From: Castanea sativa
Taxonomy: Eukaryota > Streptophyta > Magnoliopsida > Fagales > Fagaceae
Assembly: GCF_040712315.1 (NCBI RefSeq)
Contig: NC_134013.1
Coordinates: forward strand, 34,755,001-34,819,000
Direction of reading: 5' to 3'
Length of the DNA stretch: 64,000 nt
Shown: positions 26,029-36,670 of the stretch, in pieces
Position numbering within the stretch: the stretch's first letter is position 1
How the letters are laid out: every line of letters begins with the position of its first letter
Translations under genes and position numbers: made by a program
The notes under the pieces: model-generated
The model's input: only the letters and a program-made list of their open reading frames with translations
The model's database searches: none
Told to the model about the DNA's origin: nothing

Positions 26029-26310
26029 AAATAGCCAAATGGCACCTTTTCGCAAATTATGTTGCAATCTACCACTGTTTCAGAAATATATAGGAATCTA
26101 CCACTTTTTGAATACTTGACTTTGGCGAAATCAAGTTTTTCATAGTACTCGAGTACCATGAAAAAATTTTGAAAATTTTTTCAGAGTATATTTTTTCAAA
26201 GAACTTGAGTTTTTGGAATTCGAGTTTCAAAAAAGTGGTAAATTCCTACATATTTCCAAAACAGTGGTAAATTGCTAATTTTTTTGTTAAATAGTGGTAG
26301 TTGGCTATTT
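26029..26310. mobile_element. MITE with inverted arms
   Basis: Arms begin AAATAGCCAA and end in its reverse complement; the inner parts CTACCACTGTTT and AAACAGTGGTAAATT and further CTACCACTTTTT and AAAAAGTGGTAAATT pair across about 90 bp. Interior has TTTGAAAATTTTTTCAGAG. Non-coding hairpin-forming element. Confidence 0.65.
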
Positions 26311-27046
26311 TTGCCCTCACCTCTCAATTGTCTCTATATCGTTTTCAATTGGCTTTGGGAATATATTTTTTTCCACACGCGTGTCGCATTACTAAAACAC
26401 TAACTTGTAATCCTATGCATATGCATGAGTATACTTAAAAGATAAATATTAAAATGCATAGTATAATTCTTAAATATATAATTTAAATATTATTGATAGT
26501 TATTCTTATATTTTTTTTCAACTCTTTAAAATCTTGTAAGAATGTTATTAGGTAGAATGTAAATTGTCTATTTTTTAAAATATTTTTATGTTCATTAATT
26601 CTAGACTCTTTGATTTTTGTTACAATAACTCACTTGAATAGAGGTTGATGATATGGTCCCACATTTAATTTCAAAATTAAGAAATAAAATCCTTTCTAAA
26701 AATAAATAATTTAGGACACATGACGCAAAATTGAATTTCAATTGTAGAATCTAATTCGATTTTCTCTAAACTTTACCTATTAATATATATATATATATAT
26801 ATATATGACTTATAAATTTGAATTGTTTTTAATTATACAAAAAAAGGCTCATAAATATAAAATCATTCAAACTCTTTCTTAATTTTATATATAATGTTAG
26901 GTATATAATTATGGTTCTTATGATTTATTATGGTTATATATATAATTTTATATATAACTCCTTGTTTTCTACACTAAATTAACTCATTTGACATAAAAAT
27001 TAAAAAAATATGAGGACATGAAATATATATATATATATATATATAT

Positions 27047-28412
27047 AGATGAGTTCAAGTTACATCTGGTGTAACTCTAAATAGTTACACATTTTTTAAA
27101 CCATTGAATTTAAGTAGATCTAATGGTTTAAAAAAGACTATAATTATTACAAATATTCTAATTAATTACTCTTGTTTATTACCTTCTAAACCTATCTTTA
27201 AACCAAAAAAAAGTTTGACTTCTAACTCTTTCTCTCTTTCTCTTTGCGTCTCTCTCTCTTTCTCCTTCACCACCTCCACAGGAAAAAAAAAAAAGAAAAA
27301 AAACACCCAAGCTGAACACTAACAAGAGGTACGTGAGGTGCTCTGTTTCTAGTTTTCCTTTCTTTTCTGGTTTGTGTGATCTATGTTTTTTATTTGGTCT
27401 GACTCTTTGTCTCTCCGTTTTTCTCTCTCTCTTAATCCTCCACCATTGCTCCACCTCCACAGTTAGATATTCTGTTAGTAATAATTAGTGAGGTGCTCCG
27501 TTGAGTGGGTTTTGTGTGGTATTAGAAGAACCTGAACATACCTTTCAGTATTGGAAGAAAATGCCTCATATAATCACGACTGGGGTTGTGCATCTTTCCA
27601 TCATAATTCGCTAGAAACATTCACATGAAGACGTGGAAAGCCAGAAAAGATGATCCAATTATCCAAAGCAAGCGTGATGGTTTGTTCTGGCATTCAAAGC
27701 CACATAGGTTCCTTTTACATTTGACTTCCACTGCAAACATGAATCACTCATCTAGTTGCGATTATAAAAACTGACCTCTCATTGATAGCAACACGCCAAC
27801 ACCAGCTTCCAATGTTGCTTATCACACGTTATAAGATATGCAAATAGAGTAGCCAAATTGCATGATCAAAATGTCAATATATTGTTAATTGAAATTATAG
27901 TCAACTTCATGATTTTAGGAATTTATATTTAATTTTGTGATGCCATTTATATATTGTTAATTGAAATTATCACAAAAACTTGGAAAGTAATCAGAATTAC
28001 CCAAAAATGAAAGGTATAGCTCATAATCAGAATTACAGAGCACTCTGATACTAATCCGAATCCAATATCACATCAAGAGTCATAAGTGATAAGAGTCATG
28101 ATAAACATCTAGGCGACAAACAGAGGGCGCATGGCTCTGAACGGAGACCTAACAATGTAGAATAAAAAGGTGAAAGGCAGGAAAAACAGCGAAGCCATGG
28201 GTTTGAACAAGCGCCACCACAAGCATAAGGCGGCCACAATTGCGCTCCCTTTTTCCCTAATAAATTAAAAAAGAAGGATGGATTTGGATTTGGAAGTTGG
28301 AACCTGTTGAAGCAATTGTGGTAGGCAGCTCTGAGATGGGTTGAGAATATGGCTGTACGCCAGCAACAGCATCATTTTTTGGGTTTTTTTTTTCTTTTTT
28401 GCCGGCAACCTG

Positions 28413-28502
<90 letters not shown>

Positions 28503-28673
28503 AGTCAAACTTTTTTTTGGGTTTACAGATAGGTTTAGAACGTAATAAATGAGGGTAATTAATTAGATTTTAATTAGAATATTTGTAATAATTATAGTCC
28601 GTTGGATCTACTTAAATTGAATTTTTTAAACTATTGGATCTAATTTTTAAATCAAGTGTAACTTGAACCTATC
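27047..28673. mobile_element. Nested element with ~190-bp terminal inverted repeats
   Basis: Left arm 27047 to about 27237 and right arm about 28495-28673 are inverted copies: AGGTTCAAGTTACA-type ends, AAGTAGATCTAATGG versus its complement, TAATTATTACAAATATTCTAATTA and GTTTGACTTCT. The flanks are AT microsatellites, so a target duplication cannot be read. The interior carries unrelated sequence with a (GA)n tract. No transposase seen, so Mutator-like is only a guess. Confidence 0.7.
28415..28497. repeat. (GA)n microsatellite
   Basis: About 83 bp of GA repeat at the inner edge of the right inverted arm of the nested element. Confidence 0.95.
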
Positions 28674-29220
28674 TCATATATATATATAGATATATAGATA
28701 AATGACTTATAAATTTGAATTATTTTTAGTTCTATAAAAAAAAAGGATTATAATATAAAATCATTCAATTTTATTTTTATTTTTTATAGTTTACTTATAT
28801 TAGACTCCTCTTCTTTTACACTGAATTAACTCATTTGACACAAAAATTAAAAAACTTAAATTAAATGGGACACATGTCGCAAAATAAAACTCTAATTGAA
28901 GTCCAATTTTTACATTGAATTAACTCACTTGTCATAAAAATTTAAAAACTTAGATTAAATGGAACACGTGGCACAAAATTAGACTCTAATTAAATTTCAA
29001 TTTAAAATCTAATTGGAATTTCTCTCAGCTTTACTTATTATTATATATATATAGATTAGCTTAACAAACAGCTAACTAACGAAAGTACCAATTTGGCTAA
29101 TGTGTTAAGAGCAGGCATTAAATTGGCTAAAATAAAAGTTTAATGGATGTCATGGCCACTACCTAAAAGTTCAGGGGGTGTGAGGAAATTTTTCTCTCTT
29201 TTATCTAAAGGAAAAATTTT

Positions 29221-29362
29221 GTTACACACTCGCTAATACACATAATCTTGCAGATGTATAAAAAGAAATGAACTAAAATGGTGACTTAAAAATCGATTGT
29301 GACTTCATACTTCAAGTTATGATTTTAGTTCAATTTTGATATGTGTGCAAGAGTGTGTAATA
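29221..29362. mobile_element. Small MITE
   Basis: Ends GTTACACACTCGC and GCAAGAGTGTGTAATAC are imperfect inverted repeats; inner parts TGAACTAAAAT and ATTTTAGTTCA also pair. About 140 bp, non-coding. Confidence 0.55.
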
Positions 29363-29522
29363 CTCACTTGACACCGCTCTTTTCTGGCGCAAAATGGCTC
29401 TGGAGACTGTTGAACTCGAACATCTTGCTGACCCTCAGCCTTGAAATTCAATGTATTATTTTGCACAGGGTGTATTCACAATTTCAAATCACCTAGAAAT
29501 GGAATTGGGGGTATGGACAATT

Positions 29523-29950
29523 TAGGGCCTGTTTGGTTGGAGATTTCTAGTACCGTTATTTAAAGTGATGTGAAAACTATGGTTTAAAAAATGCTGTGAA
29601 AACATGTGTTTAAAGTATTTATAAAGCAAAAAATATGTTTGGTACCATGTTTCAAATAACATGTTTTAGTGTGTGAAAAAACATAATTGTATGTTTGGTA
29701 TGTGTGTGTGTTTTTTTTTTAAAAAGCTGACAAGTGGACACCTTTGGTTGGAATTGAAGAATGAAGTTTTATGTGTTGTCTAATCAAGTGGGCTCCATGA
29801 TTTTCAACATATTTACAAAAGTGCTCTTGAGTAATGTTGTTTGAAAACTGGGAAGAGGAGTTTTCTAAATTTAGCAGTTTAAACATCCTAAAATGAGCAA
29901 CGTAACTCAAAAATTTCTAAAAAAAGCACAATTACCAAATGCGTTGCTAG
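29523..29950. mobile_element. MITE-like insertion in the truncated laccase copy
   Basis: About 430 bp absent from the intact laccase promoter at the matching point (37885-37890). The left edge has GGGCCTGTTTGGTTGG and the right edge ACCAAATGCG, the weakly inverted TTTGGT ends common in plant MITEs. No clean target duplication. Confidence 0.6.
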
Positions 29951-30133
29951 ATTCTAACTGAACTACTTTTCCTTGTGCTGTAAAAGTCCCCAACTAACCT
30001 TTGTAACAAGAAGTAAAACCATCGAAACAATGGAATGGATCTCGACTAACAGTTGCCTTGGACAAGATATCACTGTTCTCAAAATTCCTTCTGCTTGCTT
30101 GCCTGAATTGGTTTCTTTTTCGTTGGGCTGAAG

Positions 30134-30240
30134 TTTTTTTTTTTGGAGAAATAAACACACACACATAAGGGAGAGGAAAATGAGTTTTAATACAAGAGCA
30201 CACCATAACTCTATTCAAAAGCCATGAAACTCTTAAGGGA
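30134..30240 (-). mobile_element. 107-bp retroposon in the laccase exon copy
   Basis: Flanked by perfect 14-bp repeats TCGTTGGGCTGAAG at 30120-30133 and 30241-30254. On the minus strand the insert ends in a run of 12 A, so it was inserted by target-primed reverse transcription. No pol III boxes clear enough to name; it may be a truncated SINE or LINE end. Confidence 0.85.
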
Positions 30241-30381
30241 TCGTTGGGCTGAAGCTGATGTACATCATTATGACTTTGTTGTAAATAACAAACCCACTGT
30301 TTTAGTCTTAAACATTGTTTCATTACGCTTTCCACATTTTTCCTTTCAATTTCTGGTATGTATAAACTGTTGTTCTTATAT

Positions 30382-31177
30382 GTAATTTACCCAAATTTTA
30401 AACAAGTACACCAATTTCTTAAGAAGAATATAGCTACTTGTCACAACTACAATTTCAGAAATTTAAATTATATATATATATATACATATATATATTACTA
30501 AAAAAATATCTAAAAGTAGTTAATGGTTACAATTTTCTTACATTCAAGATGTGAGTGCTAATCAAATTAATTAAGTAGTGTTAGGTTAGAATGCATGTAT
30601 AATTTGCAATGGCAATTAGGATAAGTTAAATAATAAATTCTTTGGAATGTGGAAGAAGATAGGCAAGCATGACAGAACAATGTAGAGAGAGGTCCAGCAA
30701 AATCAAAAATTGGAATTTTGTAAAACTGAGCGGGTCCCGCCTTACAATATGAATCAGATCCAAAAGTCTCCGTCAATGCATCACCCCACCACTGACCATG
30801 CTAGCAAACAACTAACTGTCTCAGGCTACTAGCGAACATTCAGCCCTAGTAAAACAAATTAACCAAAAATTTGTTGGCTATATATATATATTTTAAAATG
30901 CGAACTTTGACAATATTATTAAGAAGAAGAAAACAATACATCATGAGCCACTAACTGCTCAACAAAAGGGGGACAAACTCCTAACCAAATAAAAGAATCT
31001 GATAAGGCTTTAGCGTGTTGGGCTAACCCATGCGCTACTTTATTACCACACCGTGGCACAACAGAAAACAATCACTCCTTAAATCTTGTAGCTTGAAGTA
31101 ATGATCTGAGATCAAGTTGCAAATACTAACAGGAGGGGTGACTGAGCCCGTGAGTGTTGGCTATATTTGATTGTAAA
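30382..31177. repeat. Upstream block of the laccase duplication, copy 2
   Basis: Matches 22611-23165, interrupted by a LINE fragment at 30884-31155. Its left edge is fused to laccase intron 1 sequence, marking the duplication breakpoint. The right edge is interrupted by the Helitron-like start at 31178. Confidence 0.85.
30884..31155 (-). pseudogene. 5'-truncated LINE fragment, RNase H end
   Basis: The minus strand encodes VPRCGNKVAHGLAQHAKAL, SDSFIWLGVCPP and VEQLVAHDV, the C-terminal end of a plant LINE RNase H domain, before a stop and an A/TA-rich tail. Flanking 11-bp duplication GTTGGCTATAT at 30873-30883 and 31156-31166. A dead-on-arrival insertion inside the duplicated block. Confidence 0.85.
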
Positions 31178-32009
31178 TCTATACTACTATTTAAGAAGTT
31201 TCTTCTGTTTGAATCGAATATTTTTTGTTTCAAAATACCCTACACTTGGACAAAATTGGAGGACAATTAAGTAAAATTATATTTCTAACTTTTAAACAAC
31301 CCACTTCAGAATAACTTCACATCCACTAAACTACTACTAAAATTCAAATTTGCTACAATTACTCCTATCAAAATAGGACAACCAACTCTCCTCTTCTTCT
31401 TCTTCTTTTTTCTCTACTTTTTAAAAAAAAGAAAAAAAAAAATCTCTTTTGCAAGATCTCCTTTCCCCCCCCCCCTTTTTTTTAAATTTATTATTATCCT
31501 AATTCCATCATTAAAAAAAAAAAAAATCTTTTTTACAAGATCTCTTTTTTTTCCCCCTCTCCTTCACGATAAATTGGTTAAAAAAAAAAAAACCTTACTT
31601 TTTTTTTCCTTATCCTTATCTCGAAAAACAAAAAATACTCACTCCCTACTTACACAATCAATTTCAATTTCCTCAAGCACCGTATTTTGCTATTGAAATT
31701 TTAATAAAATTCTTTTTATTAAAAAATAATAATAAATAAAAACATTAACAATTATCCTTATCCCCTTTTCTCTCACCTTTAAATTAGGACTCAAGGTTTT
31801 AGCTTTAAAATCCTTGATTTTAAATAAACTTATCTCCCACTCCTACAATTCAAAATAAACAGTTTTAGGTCAAATAGTTCCCACGTTCACCACTTCCAAA
31901 TCTCACTTTTTTTTAATAAAAAAAATATCTTTTCTTCTTTGTGGGGTCATGGATTTTGGGATTTGGCCGAGAGCATGTGGTTTTGGCCGAGAAGCATGGG
32001 TGGTCCGAG

Positions 32010-32033
32010 TCCGAGGAGTACTATCTCCTCGGA
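32010..32033. promoter_or_regulatory. Hairpin in the LTR
   Basis: TCCGAGGAG and CTCCTCGGA are perfect inverted arms around the 6-base loop TACTAT. The 3' LTR copy (36035-36058) has one arm change that still allows a wobble pair in RNA. Confidence 0.7.
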
Positions 32034-32326
32034 TAAAACTAAACGCAAATTTGGTATAGATCCTAATGATCAAGGATGACCTTTCAGGAAGTTCTAATAA
32101 TAGCAACGAGCATCATGAACGTACAAGAGGGATAAGAACTCAAAAATATCTAAGGGAAAGCTGCTACCACTGCATTGTTGAGGAAGTGACCCCTGAACAG
32201 TATTATGGCAGCCTTACAGCCACCCTAGAAGACTTTTAGAGGGGCTGATGGGACAAGTATCAGCATAAACCATCAACTGTCCACATGTAGTCCACGTGTA
32301 GGGTAAGGATGAAGGGAGAGATGTAA

Positions 32327-32334
32327 TATAAATA
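32327..32334 (+). promoter_or_regulatory. TATA-like box of the gypsy 5' LTR
   Basis: TATAAATA, placed about 310 bp before the LTR end, so the element RNA probably starts near 32360. Inferred. Confidence 0.45.
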
Positions 32335-32644
32335 AGGGTAGAGATTCCAGAGAAATGTGGGATGAAAAAAGGAGAAGAGAAAGAACTATAGCAATCTCAA
32401 CAACTCCTGTAACCATGGTCATCCAATATATACTAGAACAGAGCTCCTCGGACTGTGCTGAGGACAAACTTTCTCTCACAAACTGGGTTCAATTCTTGTT
32501 GGCTCATCATCCACAACTATATTAACTGTTATCCATGCATTAAAACCTAGCTCTTTGACCCACTCTCTACAAATTTATTGTTCTAGGTTCACTAGGCCAA
32601 GATTCCTTACATTTTGGGCTTGGTCTAAAAATCGTGTCCTTACA

Positions 32645-32662
32645 ATTGGTGCCGTCTGTGGG
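32645..32662 (+). other. Primer-binding-site-like sequence of the gypsy element
   Basis: ATTGGTGCCGTCTGTGGG right after the 5' LTR. It has the TGG start expected of a tRNA 3'-end complement; the tRNA species is not assigned. Confidence 0.6.
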
Positions 32663-32799
32663 AAGAGCTTGTGGGATAGTGAGTACAACGGTTAGATATG
32701 ATAGGATTAGACCCCCATCAGTAAGAGTCCCTGGGGAAAGCCATTATGGTAGCCAGTTTACTATGTGAGCAAGTCACTACATGAGGCACACAGCTGTTG

Positions 32800-33022
32800 T
32801 CCTAACTTAGCTACCGCTCAGGTCTATACTACAAAGTGCAGATTATACGGGGAGGATTGCTGAATGGGGCACAGTTCTAGGGGCTTTTGACATCAAGTAC
32901 ATGCCTCGTACCTTTGTCAAGGGCCAGGTCCTCGCGAATTTGGTGGTCGAGTTCGTTGAACCTTCATTAGAGGAAGTGGCAGAAACATATGAGCAATATA
33001 AAGGGGCTTTGCAGCGGGGCTA
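32800..33022 (+). pseudogene. Gypsy RNase H/linker remnant
   Basis: One frame reads VVLT, a stop, then LPLRSILQSADYTGRIAEW, GAFDIKYMPRTFVKGQVLA and FVEPSLEE before a stop at about 33022. This is the end of the RNase H region of Ty3/gypsy polyproteins, where relatives have VLTQLPLR and VLADLVAEF. Everything before and after in pol is gone; the tandem array begins about 40 bp later. Confidence 0.8.
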
Positions 33023-33059
33023 GTTCTTGAAGGTATATATTGATATCATCTAATCTTTA

Positions 33060-35278
33060 GAAGTGGTTAAACAGAACCTTAGCTATGCCGGGTCCTCGGA
33101 CCTCCTACTTTGGGGAAATTAACACACACTGACATCTATTAAAGTGGTTAAACAGAACCTTAACTATGCCAGGTCCTCGGACTTCCTGCTGTGGGGAAAT
33201 TAACACACACTGACATCTTTTGAAGTGGTTAAACAGAACCTTAGCTATGCCAGGTTCTCGGACCTCCTGCTTTGGAGAAATTAACACACATTGGCATCTT
33301 TTGAAGTGGTTAAATAGAACTTTAGCTATGTTGGGTCCTCAGACCTCCTACTTTGAGGAAATTAACACACACTAGCATCTTTTGAAGTGGTTAAACAGAA
33401 CCTTAGCTATGCCGGGTCCTTGGACCTCCTATTTTGGGGAAATTAACACACACTGGCATCTTTTGAAGTGGTTAAACAAAACCTTAGCTATGCCGGGTCC
33501 TCGGACCTCCTGCTTTCGGGAAATTAACACACACTGGCATCTTTTGAAGTGGTTAAATGGAACCTTAGCTATGCCAGGTCCTCGGACCTTCTGCTTTGGG
33601 GAAATTAACACACACTGGCATCTTTAGAAGTGGTTAAATAGAACCTTAGCTATGCCGGGTCCTCGGACCTCCTGTTGTGGGGAAATTAACACACACTCGC
33701 ATCTTTTGAAGTGGTTAAACAGAACCTTAGCTATGCCGAGTCCTCGGACCTCCTGCTTTGGGGAAATTAACACACACTGACATCTTTTAAAGTGGTTAAA
33801 CAGAACCTTAGCTATGACGGGTCCTCGGACCTCCTGCTTTGGGGAAATTAACACACACTAGCATCTTTTGAAGTGGTTAAACAGAACCTTAGATATGCCG
33901 GGTCCTCGGGCCTCCTGCTTTAGGGAAATTAACACACACTGACATCTTTTGAAGTGGTTAAACGGAACCTTAGCTATGCCAAGTCCTCGGACCTCTTGCT
34001 TTGGGGAAATTAACATACACTAGAATCTTTAGAAGTGGTTAAACAGAACCTTAGCTATGCTGGGTCCTCGGACCTCCTACTGTGGGGAAATTAACACACA
34101 CTGGCATCTTTTGAAGTGGTTAAACAGAACCTTAGCTATGCCGGGTCCTCAGACCTCCTGCTTTGGGGAAATTAACACACACTGGCATCTTTTGGGAAAA
34201 TTAACACACACTGGCATCTTTTGAAGTGGTTAAACGGAACCTTAGCTATGCCGGGTCCTCAGACCTTCTGCTTTGGGGAAATTAACACACACTGGCATCT
34301 TTTGAAGTGGTTAAACGGAACCTTAGCTATGCCAGGTCCTCAGACCTCCTGCTTTGAGGAAATTAACACACACTAGCATCTTTAGAAGTGGTTAAACAGA
34401 ATCTTAGCTATGCCGGGTCCTCGGACCTCCTGCTTTGGAGAAATTAACACACATAAGCATCTTATGAAGTGGTTAAACAGAGCCTTAGCTATGTCGGGTC
34501 CTCGGACCTCCTGCTTTGGGGAAATTAACACACATTGGCATCTTTTGAAGTGGTTAAATAGAACCTTAGCTATGCCGGGTCCTCAGACCTCCTACTTTGG
34601 GAAAATTAACACACACTGGCATCTTTAGAAGTGGTTAAACGGAACCTTAGCTATGCCAGGTCGTCGGACCTCCTGCTTTGGGGAAATTAACTCACACTGG
34701 CATCTTTTGAAGTGGTTAAAGAGAACCTTAGCTATGCCGGGTCCTCGGACCTCTTGCTTTGGGGAAATTAACACACATTGACATCGTTTGAAGTGGTTAA
34801 ACAGAACCTTAGTTATGCCGGGTCCTCAGACCTTCTACTTTGGGAAAATTAACACACACTAGCATCTTTAGAAGTGGTTAAACAGAATCTTAGCTATGCC
34901 GGGTCCTCGGACCTCCTGCTTTGGGGAAATTAACACAGACTAGCATCTTTAGAAGTGGTTAAACAGAACCTTAGCTATGCCGGGTCCTCGGACCTTCTGC
35001 TTTGGGGAAACTAACACACACTGACATCTTTAGAAGTGGTTAAACAAAACCTTAGCTATGCCGGGTCCTCGGACCTCCTGCTTTGGGGAAATTAACAAAC
35101 ACTGGCTTCTTTAGAAGTGGTTAAACGGAACCTTAGCTATGCCGGGTCCTTGGACCTCCTGTTTTGGGGAAATTAACACACACTGGCATCTTTTGAAGTG
35201 GTGAAACGGAACCTTAGCTATGCCAGGTCCTCGGACCTCCTGCTTTGGGGAAATTAACACACACTGGCATCTTTAGAA
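33060..35278 (+). repeat. 81-bp minisatellite array, about 27 units
   Basis: Unit starts GAAGTGGTTAAACAGAACC and ends CACTGGCATCTTTT; starts at 33060, 33141, 33222, 33303, 33384, 33465 and so on show an exact 81-bp period. One partial unit of about 30 bp lies near 34192. Every unit holds GGTCC-TC-GGACC, a short palindrome, with some units mutated. Because 81 is divisible by three, long repeated open frames run on both strands; I regard these as non-coding. Confidence 0.95.
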
Positions 35279-35745
35279 GTGGTTAAACAGAACCTTAGCT
35301 ATGCCGGGTTTTCGGACCTCCTGCTAAGAAGAACCTTAGCTATGTCAGGTCCCACAAACCTCCTGCTAAGTGTTAAAAAGAGTCTTAGATATGCCGGGTT
35401 CTCGGACCTCCTGCTAAGAAGAGCCTTAGCTACGTCAAGTCCCACAGACCTCCTGCTTAGAAGAGCCTTAGCTACGTTAGGTCCCACAGACCTCCTGCTA
35501 AGTGTTAAAAAGAGCTTTAGCTATGCGGGGTTCTCAGACCTCCTGCTTTGAGGAAATTAACACATAATGGTATCTCTCTTCAAAGTGTTTAAACTATAAC
35601 TCAATCATGCCTCGGTCCTCGGACCAGATGATGTGAGAAAATTAACACTTCATGACATCTCTCTTCAAGGTATTGAAACTATAAACTTGATTATGCCTCG
35701 GTCCTCGGACCACATACTTTGGGGAATTATCATTCCACAACATCT
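35279..35745 (+). repeat. Diverged flank of the minisatellite
   Basis: After the 81-bp array the units shorten to about 43 bp pieces with CTTAGCTAYGTYAGGTCCCACAGACC, then two long diverged units with ATGCCTCGGTCCTCGGACCA (near 35612 and 35693). They look like the older edge of the array. Confidence 0.75.
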
Positions 35746-35963
35746 ATTTGTTTCTCACTAAGTGTCAAGATGGGCCTAAGATTATAACCAAATCCTTTAA
35801 TTGGTAGCTTTGAAAGGAGCAATTCATAGTATAAATATGGGGCACGTGAAACGACACTTCCACAGGTGTAAATTAAAGGATCAAAGCAAAATCAACTCTT
35901 AAGAATTCAAAACCCCACTTTTCTCCTCGGACGTGAGGAGAAAACCAGAGTTTGGAGGGGCTA

Positions 35964-36670
35964 TTGTGGGGTCATGGATTTTGGGATTTGGCCGAGAGCA
36001 TGTGGTTTTGGCAGAGAAGCATGGGTGGTCCGAGTTCGAGGAGTACTATCTCCTCGGATAAAACTAAACGCAAATTTGGTATAGATCCTAATGATCAAGG
36101 ATGACCTTTCAGGAAGTTCTAATGATAGCAACGAGCATCATGAACATACAAAAGGGATAAGGACTAAAAAATATCTAAGGGAAATTTGCTACTACCGCAT
36201 TAATGAGGAAGTGACCTCTGAACAGTATTATGGCAGCCTTACAGCCACCCCATAAGACTTTTAGAGGGGGCTGATGGGACAAGTATCAACATAAACCATC
36301 AACTGTCCACATGTAGTCCACGTGTAGGGTAAGGATGAAGGGAGAGATGTAATATAAATAAAGGTAGAGATTCCAGAGAAAGGGGGGATGAAAAACGGAG
36401 AAAAGAAAGCACTATAGCAATCTCAACAACTCCTGTAACCATTGTCATCCAATATATACTAGAACAGAGCTCCTTGGACTGTGCTGAGGACAAACTTTCT
36501 CGCACAAACCGGGTTCAATTCTTGTTGGCTCATTATCCACAACCATATTAACTGTTATCCATGCATTAAAGCCTAGCTCTTTGACCCACTCTCTACAAAT
36601 TTATTGTTCTAGGTTCACTAGGCTAAGATTCCTTACATTTTGGGCTTGGTCTAAAAATCGTGTCCTTACA
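35964..36670 (+). repeat. 3' LTR of the non-autonomous gypsy element
   Basis: 707 bp, nearly identical to 31940-32644 with only scattered substitutions and 1-base indels visible. Preceded by GGAGGGGCTAT (polypurine tract). Confidence 0.93.

Larger units (their letters stand above)
24766..29196. mobile_element. MULE-like non-autonomous DNA transposon with long TIRs
   Basis: Inverted ends of about 140-175 bp (24766-24945 and 29055-29196) share GAGAAAAAT, CCCCCTGAACTTTTAG, the run around TTTTATTTTAGCCAATTTAA and CACATTAGCCAAATTGGTAC. Directly outside are TCTTTTATT (24757-24765) and TCTTTTATC (29197-29205), a 9-bp target duplication with one mismatch, as expected for Mutator-like elements. The 4.4-kb interior has no recognisable transposase; it holds a nested long-TIR element, a MITE and anonymous sequence. 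Confidence 0.75.
29464..30381 (+). pseudogene. Truncated laccase copy: promoter, exon 1 remnant and start of intron 1
   Basis: Aligns with 37812 to about 38310 of the laccase gene: CACAGGGTGTAT, CCCAACTAACCTTTGTAACA, the signal-peptide coding part (CTTGCTTGCCTGAATTGG) and DVHYYDFV followed by intron 1 sequence. Relative to the gene it lacks about 105 bp including the ATG, carries a MITE-like insertion (about 29523-29950) and a 107-bp retroposon inside the exon (30134-30240). It stops within intron 1 at 30381, where the upstream block begins again. It cannot encode a laccase. Confidence 0.88.
31940..32644 (+). repeat. 5' LTR of the non-autonomous gypsy element
   Basis: 705 bp, starts TGTGGGGTCATGG and ends GTCCTTACA. 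Contains a perfect 9-bp-arm hairpin (32010-32033) and a TATA-like TATAAATA (32327-32334). Confidence 0.93.
31940..36670 (+). mobile_element. Young non-autonomous Ty3/gypsy element with internal minisatellite
   Basis: Two nearly identical LTRs (31940-32644 and 35964-36670) with TG/CA ends and a perfect 5-bp target duplication TTCTT (31935-31939 and 36671-36675). A primer-binding-site-like TTGGTGCCGTCTGTGGG follows the 5' LTR and a polypurine tract GGAGGGGCTAT precedes the 3' LTR. The only coding remnant is an RNase H-linker piece near 32821-33022. Most of the interior is a tandem array. It must depend on proteins of a full-length relative. Confidence 0.92.

Noticed and set aside
25801..26067. 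Minus-strand open frame of 88 codons with Gly/Val repeats
   Set aside because: Lies in the MULE-like element and runs into a MITE arm. A DQVVHGLVGDQV-like internal repeat is visible but no family recognised, so it is not called as a gene.
33060..35278. CRISPR-like array
   Set aside because: Repeats are directly adjacent 81-bp units without unique spacers, in a plant retrotransposon.
33060..35551. Long repeated open frames on both strands (27-residue periodic peptides)
   Set aside because: They follow from an 81-bp tandem unit whose length is a multiple of three. No start context, no similarity to a known protein, and both strands are open equally.
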